Source: Bicyclus anynana
Lineage: Eukaryota > Arthropoda > Insecta > Lepidoptera > Nymphalidae
Assembly: GCF_947172395.1 (NCBI RefSeq)
Contig: NC_069086.1
Location: 838,501 to 902,500 of the forward strand
Length of the DNA stretch: 64,000 nt
Direction: 5' to 3'
In this document: positions 57,447 through 64,000 of the stretch, one piece after another
How the letters are laid out: the number at the start of each line of letters is the position of its first letter
Position numbering within the stretch: position 1 is the stretch's first letter
Notes under the pieces: model-generated
What the model was told of the DNA's origin: nothing
What the model saw: only the letters and a program-made list of their open reading frames with translations
The model's database searches: none
Position numbers and translations under genes: made by a program

Positions 57447-57932
57447 AATCTACGAGTATATAGGCTAACCATCGAGCCAACGATAACTGGCTTATCCTGT
57501 ATAAATAATAGAACTTGAATTTGAAATAACCCTACTAATGTATCTACTACAAAAAAGTTCCATAGTACATGAAATGTGCGAACCGTGGCAAACTGGCAAA
57601 GATTAAATTAAAAACTTGGCAGTGGAATTTGAAGTATAATTTAAAGTATAGAGATATTAAATATAATATTCACGGTATACCGTTTTAATATCCGGTATCA
57701 GAATCAGGAGTTTTACATTTTTGTTTGAACGCCATAATTTTATTATCTATCCAGGTATACTGTCACTTGTCTCATGAGTTAGTTTGTCATAGTATCAAGA
57801 AAATTACCTTATAAGTGAAACATCGAGGTGGGTTAAGCTTTCGCTGCATGCAAAACTAGTAATAATCTCTATTTATACACACTCATATTGGGAAAAATCC
57901 TTTTTTAATACTCATGATATTTTTAATAACGT

Positions 57933-58312
57933 TCGACTTCATCTGCCTGGAATTTAGTTTATCACAAATTCCTCGAGAACCATGGATTTTTTAGGGATAA
58001 AAAGTAGTCTATGTAGTAATCCATACTATAATATATCTCTACTTTAACTTAAAATTTCAGGTGATTCGGTTCAGTAGCCGAGGCGTGAAAGAGTAACAAA
58101 CATTCATACCATCAAAATCATCAGGTTTTCACAAATCTCGAGGATCCATAGATGTTTTCGGGTTATAAAACCTATGTGTTAATCCAGAGTAAAATCTATT
58201 TCCATTCCAAATTTCAGCCAAATCGCTTCAGTAGTAGCAGCGTTAAAGAGTAACAAACATCCAAACAAACATACATCCATATAAACTTTCGCGTTTATAA
58301 TATTAGTAGGAC
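57933..58312 (+). repeat. Family E repeat, dimeric form
   Basis: Two body units in tandem: 'cctggaatttagtttatcac' to 'gtgaaagagtaacaaacatt', then 'cataccatcaaaatcatcag' starts a second unit that ends tttataatattagtagga. The linker is shared with 26262-26636. Confidence 0.75.
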
Positions 58313-58699
58313 TAATTAAAAAAATATTTTAAAAATTTCTGTTGTGGACGTCCGTGTATTCTGTACTATGTACTCGTATGTGTGGATCCTGTATGTGACC
58401 AAGATTAGAACCGAAAGACTTCACTAGCTAAGTCTTTCTTACGCTACAGTTTAACTAAGAATACAACCCCATTTATTTTCGGGCTGTAATGATTTCGATG
58501 TGGTTATCCCTTGAAATTAAATATGAAAATTTAGGCAATTTTTATTGCGAAAACAGTAACAGTTGCCCGTGGAACTCTGCTCATAAATATTTCCCGGCTT
58601 TTTATAGCTCTGACCATACTTATTGAAGATTATTGGCAAGTCTAAGGTCAATAATATAATAATAAGTCAAAATACAAGTCATTTTATAATTTTAACCCA

Positions 58700-58770
58700 C
58701 TTCCAAAAAAGGAGGAGGTTCTACGTTCGGCTGTATGTGTAGGTATGTTTATTTATTTATTTACATCGAT
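58700..58770 (+). repeat. Family J repeat
   Basis: 'cttccaaaaaaggaggaggt', tctacgttcggctgtatgtg, followed by tatttatttattta. Confidence 0.55.
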
Positions 58771-58961
58771 ATTTTGATAAAATATAATGTTTATCTAATA
58801 AGCAGATTGGAGAAAGTCAACCGTAATTGGGATATATCAAATAATCTACTCGAAAAAAAGCGAATAATTGTTTGAGTTATAAACCACGCTAATAAAAATA
58901 ATTGTAAAATAAAAATAGAACAAAAGTAATAGAACCTTTTTTGTTTTTGTAAACCTTTAAA

Positions 58962-59420
58962 GTCTTCGATCAGTGCGTGTTGCCAGTGATGACATACGGA
59001 TCCGAGACTTGGTCGCTGACTATGGGCCTTATTAGAAGGCTCAAAGTCACTCAGCGGGCGATGGAGCGAGCTATGCTTGGAGTTTCTCTGCGTGATCGAA
59101 TCAGGAATGAGGAGATCCGCAGACGAACCAAAGTCACTGACATAGCTCAGCGAGTCGCGAAGCTGAAGTGGCAATGGGCGGGCCACATAGTTCGAAGAGC
59201 CGATGGACGTTGGGGCCCCAAGGTGCTGGAATGGCGACCCCGCACCGGAAAGCGCAGTGTTGGGCGACCCCCCACTAGGTGGACCGAGGATATTAAGCGG
59301 GTTGCAGGGAGCCGCTGGATGCTGGCGGCTCGAGATCGTTGTGCTTGGAGGTCCATGCAAGAGGCCTATGTCCAGCAGTGGACGTCTATCGGCTGATAAG
59401 GTAAGGTAAGGTAAGGTAAG
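58962..59420 (+). mobile_element. RTE-type LINE 3' end, plus strand, with target duplication
   Basis: Flanked by gtaaacctttaaa at 58949-58961 and 59421-59433 (13-bp target-site duplication). Ends in an unusual (ggtaa)n tail instead of the (atg)n tail of its relatives. 5'-truncated just before the LPVMTYGSETW segment. Confidence 0.9.
58964..59396 (+). CDS. RTE ORF, C-terminal fragment, open frame
   Basis: The frame is open from the truncation point (FDQCVLPVMTYGSETWSLTM) to a normal stop after QQWTSIG, with no disruption over about 143 codons. Contains RAMERAMLGVSLRDRIRN, KLKWQWAGHIVRRADGRWG, GRPPTRWTEDIKRVAG and the usual RTE C-terminus. Reverse-transcriptase core and endonuclease are absent, so it is not functional. 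The intact frame suggests a recent insertion. Confidence 0.85.
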
Positions 59421-60573
59421 GTAAACCTTTAAATAAACTAGCGATCGCTACAAAAGGATTCCACAAGATATATTATTAAATCAGTGGAACTTGGAAATGT
59501 TTTTACTATTTTTTTGTCTTGCTCCATTAATAATGGATGTAGGCTGCCCTTCGGGTGGACGGTTAAACTTTCATACAAGTCCAGTCTTTGTTTTTAGTAT
59601 TTACGAAAGTTTATGATTTACGCAGGTTGTTTGTTCGTAGTTTATTTTAACCCCCCATCACAAAAAAGTGGTTTACCGTTATAACTATGTAATAGTATAT
59701 CTTGTCTTTAGTCATTGTAGTATTCAAACTGTCGTACTCTGTAAAGATATACAAATATTTTTCTGATTAATCATTAAATAAAAACAAGTTGAAATATATT
59801 TTTTTAAAGTCCCCAAAAGTTAGTTAAATCACCACAATTATTAAATTTCCTGACAACGATTTAATTCTACTTAAAAAGTAAACATTAGTATAAGAAATTT
59901 TTTCCTGCACAGGTATAAAAAAACATGAATATATATGTAATTTAGAATAAACTTATCAGCATTTCTCCAGTAGGTTAAGTATTTGAGTCATTTTTTCATG
60001 TTTGTATGTATGTTCAATGTTTATCGTTGTGCCTAAAAATATGGACAGGAATTAGGTTATTTTGTATTGGTTTTACCGATATATAATTGATAAGTTATGT
60101 TTCATTCTGAAACAATTTTTAAGTGTCAGTTTTTCAAAACGATTATTATTAATTAGTATACGAATACTCTTCTAAATTTTAGTTTTATAAGAAAGAATTA
60201 ACTCGAAGTAAACAAACAAATTAAACTTTCACTAGTTAAAATTACACATTGGACTGCGAGCTTCCTCCATTTTGAATCTCGATCAAAAATAATAAAAGCC
60301 GCATGGCTTATGGCTCTAAAAATGTTTCCATGCAAACATTTCGTGTAATTTAGAAAAAGAAGAGAAAAAAAAATAGAAATGAAATGGGAATGTAAAGTTT
60401 ATTTCTGCATCGCATGAGTTATGGATCTGGGTCATTGCGGCTTTAGATACAATGTAATGACTCCGCAGCAATAGGAATAGTAAAATATTGTTGCATTTTG
60501 ATAGCGTGGTTTTTTTGCATCGCTTTAGTTGTACCTATCTATTTTATTTTACGTATTACTAAGCGAGAAGTTG

Positions 60574-60872
60574 TATGCGCGGTGGATTTTGACGGCCTCC
60601 GTGGCGCAGTGGTATGCGCGGTGGATTTACAAAAAGGTCCTGGGTTCGATCCCCGGCTGGGCCGATTGATATTTTCTTAATTGGTCCAGGTCTGGCTGGT
60701 GGGAGGTTTCTGGAGTTTTCGTGGCTAGTTACCACCCTAGTAGTTCCGGTATGATGCCGTGTAGAAACCGATTTTCATCCTCCTCCTAACAAGTTGGCCC
60801 GCTTCCATCTTGGACTGCATCGTCACTTACCATCGGGTGAGAGTGTAGTCAAGGGCTAACTTGTAAAGAAAA
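60574..60872 (+). mobile_element. SINE, family B, with duplicated head fragment
   Basis: Full unit from 60590 (gacggcctccgtggcgcagt) to 'gtagtcaagggctaacttgt'. The bases just before (tgtatgcgcggtggatttt, 60573-60591) repeat part of the head, a partial tandem duplication. The stem-loop region is shortened to ccctagtagttccggtatga. Confidence 0.75.
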
Positions 60873-61654
60873 AAAAATAAATAAAAGGAAAACGTATAGT
60901 TTGTATAAGTTGCTGATCTACAATTATTATTAATAGAATTTTCTAGTTATTAAGGTTTCGTACTACACAAATCTTGAGTATGGAGGTTTTTTTTATATAG
61001 AATTTTATATCTTATAAACTATCTGTTAGAAATTAATTATAAATAATAATATTCTCCAAAAATCTAAACAATGAAACAAAAGAGTTTTGGTATCAAAAAA
61101 CAGCTGAAACTCCTGAAATTAAAAAAGAGTTCTTCCATCTTAAAATTTTGGAGCATCGTTAAAACTCACCCGTCCGTAAAAACCAACAGTGCAAAGCTTA
61201 TCAAAGAGTAAATAACGAAATTTCTGCACGCTTTAAATTAGTTCATCTCGTCGCAAGTGAAATACAGTCCACCCAAAATGTTTGGACCCCGAAACATTTC
61301 TTATGAATACATGAATAAGGTTCACCTTGTTAACGGAATTTCGTAGCTTTGTCGCCGACCGTATGAACTGTGGTTGCAATTTCCTGGGGAGCCCGAGGCG
61401 GTTCCTGTTGGAATGGACAATAAGTCGCCGTTTTAATTTAAAAACAACTGGGTTGGGGCCAACTATGGAAACTGTGGCTATAAAATAGTTATTATCCATT
61501 TGTGGATTTTGACTCACTGACCTCAAATTCACAAAATTGTCTTCATACACTGAATATAACTATTTCGTTTTATATGCCACTGCAAAAGGTTTTAAAGCGA
61601 AAGGTATCACCGAATATCGAAAATCACCTGGGGCTTATAGTTTATAGTAAACGT

Positions 61655-61712
61655 CCGCTAAGTATAGATTTTGCGACAGGGTGGACAAAGTCGCGGGCGT
61701 CCTCTAGTAAGT
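61655..61712 (-). repeat. Family E terminal fragment
   Basis: 'acgtccgctaagtatagatt', 'gggtggacaaagtcgcgggc' and gtcctctagtaag. Two partial termini close together. Confidence 0.45.
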
Positions 61713-61954
61713 AGGTAAAATGTTAAAGTAGTGGTAAAGTTTTTGTAAAATAACTCGTTTGGAAATGTGCTATTTTCGTGCTCATTTATGCCACCAGCAG
61801 CATTATGTGTCCAATCAGAAGGAGATGCATCAGATGAACACAGCAATGCTAATTGGCATCAAGAATAAATATGGTGATAGTACCTACCTGTCTTGACGAT
61901 CTGTCACCAAATTCTTTACTTTCTTTCACGTTATATTACTTTATAAAAAACTAG

Positions 61955-62225
61955 CGGATACCCGCGACTTCGTCAGACCGACAGACAAAAAATTTAAAAA
62001 AAAAATACATTTAGCTTCAGTATCGATTATATAATGCCTGCCAACAAAAATTTTCAAAAAATCTTCAATGTACAGAATGTACAAAGTTTGCAGAATTCGT
62101 AGTGTAAGTATAGGTTCTAGATGGCGCTGGCGTCAATTATGTCACGGTAACGTTTGGTGTTACAAATGGTATAAGTAAAATCTCAAATTGCCAAGAATTC
62201 GACCAGTTTTATTATACGTATAGAT
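61955..62225 (-). repeat. Lepidopteran repeat, uninterrupted copy
   Basis: Minus orientation: actagcggatacccgcgact at the left, through 'attttttgtctgtcggtctg' on the minus strand, to 'aataaaactggtcgaattc' at the right end. Homologous to 6553-6795 plus about 7775-7800. Confidence 0.6.
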
Positions 62226-62497
62226 GATAAAAAATATTTCAACCTCAGCTCATAAAACTTCACTGTTTATTATAATATTACGTATATTGTGTAAATAGAA
62301 ATATTTACTACCAGTTGTTTTGTGGGAATTTATAATGTACAGTGTATTTTTACTTTGCTAGTTTTCAGAATATTTGAAATATCACGAGAAAAAACTACTC
62401 ATAGAAAACAAATACACGTTTCACTTCGATACCAGCATCCTCAAGAGATCAGAGAGAACTCAACAACATTAAATTGTAAAGTTCTGACTTTATACCA

Positions 62498-62748
62498 GAC
62501 CAGCGGACGCCAGCGACTTCGTCCGCGTGAAATTTAGTTTTTCACAAATTTCTCGGGAACCATGGATTTTTCCGGGATGAAAAGCAGCCTATGTGTTAAT
62601 CCAGAGTAAAATCTATTACTATTCTAAATTACAGCCAAATTGATTTAGTAGTTGTGGCGTTATAGAGTAAGAAACATCAAAACAAACATCCAAACTTACA
62701 TCCAAACATCCATACAAACTTTCGCGCTTATAATTTATTAGTAGGATA
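62498..62748 (+). repeat. Family E repeat, full monomer
   Basis: 'accagcggacgccagcgact', tcgtccgcgtgaaatttag, 'ccgggatgaaaagcagccta', 'gttatagagtaagaaacatc' and the end 'tataatttattagtaggat'. Confidence 0.8.
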
Positions 62749-64000
62749 TCTATATTTTTGTATCGAAAAGTTTTGTACGAAAATGTTTTAGCTATGATAA
62801 ATAAAGATTTTTTTATTATTTCGAAATTATCTTGAAGGTTCACTCACTCCCACTTCTCACTAAAAAGAAACATGAACAACTTTCACAGGTCTAATAAAAT
62901 CAAAGTATGTGATATTTCCATAAAATTGTAAGAATCTCATTATAGGAAGACTGAAATTTTGTCAGCTTGCCTAGCGTTACGTAATACAGAGGCAATAATA
63001 GATTTCGGATTGTGGTGGCTTTAGAAGACTCAAGGAAGATATTTTTAACATTTTAATTGGAAAAATGTCGCATTTCGCCAGTCGGGCAATTGAGGATCTG
63101 GACCAATCTCCATATTTGGCTACCGTGACTTACCCATGAAGTACAATGAACTTAAATACTGAAAACATTTCTGACTTCATAAAATAAGGTGTCTTTGATG
63201 CTCTAGTTCTATGCTTTATTATGAAAGAGCGGCATCTAGCTATACATAAGTCCATGCGTAACACATAAGGCGCTGACACATTAGTCGTTATTATTCATGC
63301 TACGTCTGAAGCGGGTTTTATAGCGGCAACTCTTTTACGGCTTTTGCGCCTTGCGTCCATCGCGCGCTGTTTTTATTACTGAATATTTTATATGAAACGT
63401 TATTGAGATTGTATCGGCTTCGTTCTCGTTCATACAGTTTTGTTTGCTTACGATTTCGTATGGGCATTTGATTATCATATTTTGTGACTGCGTAATAAAT
63501 ATGGAATGAATCAAATACGTTTTTATATTAGCTGGTATTTTTTATTTACTTATTTTTATCACTAGTATTAAAAAGAGGAGTGTTATTAGTTTAACGTATA
63601 TGTATTTTTTAATCTCTCTATGGCTACGTAGCTCCTAAACGGTTGATTATCTACATCAGAAATATTATAATTTTATTTAGGAAAAATAAATGCTCTTCAA
63701 AGTACTGTATACAGCCTAAAAAATCAGAATTCAAATAGGTGTTAATGTTTACATACTTATAAAAGGGTTAAAAACATAAACCCCTTTTTGAGTCCATTAG
63801 AAAACACAGAAAATTTTACGTACTCATTTTTTAATTTCTATGCCATGTCCAGTAAAAATATTACCCAAAATCTAGAATAGAAATATTAGTGACGATGTTT
63901 TATTAACTCCTACGTGTGAGTTTTTGAATTTATTACTATTGTTATTTTTGTAGTAATAGAGATAGTATTAGGCCGAGTAGGTATATATAGACAAATTTAA

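Larger units (their letters stand above)
45437..64000. other. Upstream of the neuroligin start codon: no host gene found
   Basis: 18.5 kb with repeats only: SINEs (50071-50136, 50270-50525, 52577-52682, 53679-53994, 57309-57446, 60590-60872), RTE tails (55980-56612, 58962-59420), and family E, F, G, J and K copies. It may hold 5' untranslated exons or promoters of the gene. 45500-46700, 48500-49420, 54400-55960, 59450-60560 and 62750-64000 show nothing I can assign. Open frames of 60-105 codons here have no recognisable product. Confidence 0.6.

Noticed and set aside
61233..61550. 105-codon minus-strand open frame upstream of neuroligin
   Set aside because: No known motif and no supporting context. 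Could be conserved noncoding DNA, but that cannot be judged from one sequence.

Overview
This window looks like nuclear DNA of a moth or butterfly (Lepidoptera). It is AT-rich and gene-poor, one gene has very long introns, and it is full of short interspersed repeats that I recognise from general knowledge as typical of lepidopteran genomes. These include tRNA-headed SINEs, repeats with a 'gacttcgtccgcgtg' core that end in 'tttataatattagtagga', RTE-type LINE 3' ends, and one Jockey LINE. The species cannot be named from the sequence alone.

The only host gene I can support is a neuroligin (a cholinesterase-like synaptic adhesion protein) on the minus strand. Five coding exons can be joined from splice sites and reading frame. 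They lie at 45337-44890 (start codon, signal peptide), 24082-23930, 13888-13691, 4747-4631 and 4000-3875. They encode the first 347 or so residues. Every junction is phase 1, with GT donors and AG acceptors. The rest of the protein must lie to the left of base 1. The catalytic serine of the esterase fold is replaced by glycine (GHGTG in place of GESAG), as expected for a non-enzymatic neuroligin. Introns 1 to 4 are about 20.8, 10.0, 8.9 and 0.6 kb. Everything from 45.4 to 64 kb is upstream of the start codon and shows no further coding exon.

The introns and upstream DNA hold LINEs, SINEs and unclassified repeats. A 5'-truncated Jockey element with an intact 881-codon ORF2 lies at 34.1-37.1 kb between two near-identical SINE pieces. 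A degenerate RTE at 24.35-26.26 kb is nested inside an older repeat and has a visible target-site duplication. Shorter RTE tails lie at 17.3, 20.0, 56.0 and 59.0 kb; one has a 5' inversion typical of twin priming, and two have 13-14 bp target duplications.

The least explained pattern is a set of short-loop, near-perfect inverted repeats (arms 13-33 bp, loops mostly 1-7 nt) at 5.8, 8.3, 12.9, 13.4, 14.2, 43.5 and 48.1 kb. Several sit inside otherwise ordinary repeat copies, and one clearly extends a 7-bp inverted repeat already present in its family to 30 bp. They look like products of recurrent replication template switching. There is also a compact foldback of about 100 bp at 6.8 kb whose boxes recur at 7.7 kb, and a small terminal-inverted-repeat element at 13.1 kb.
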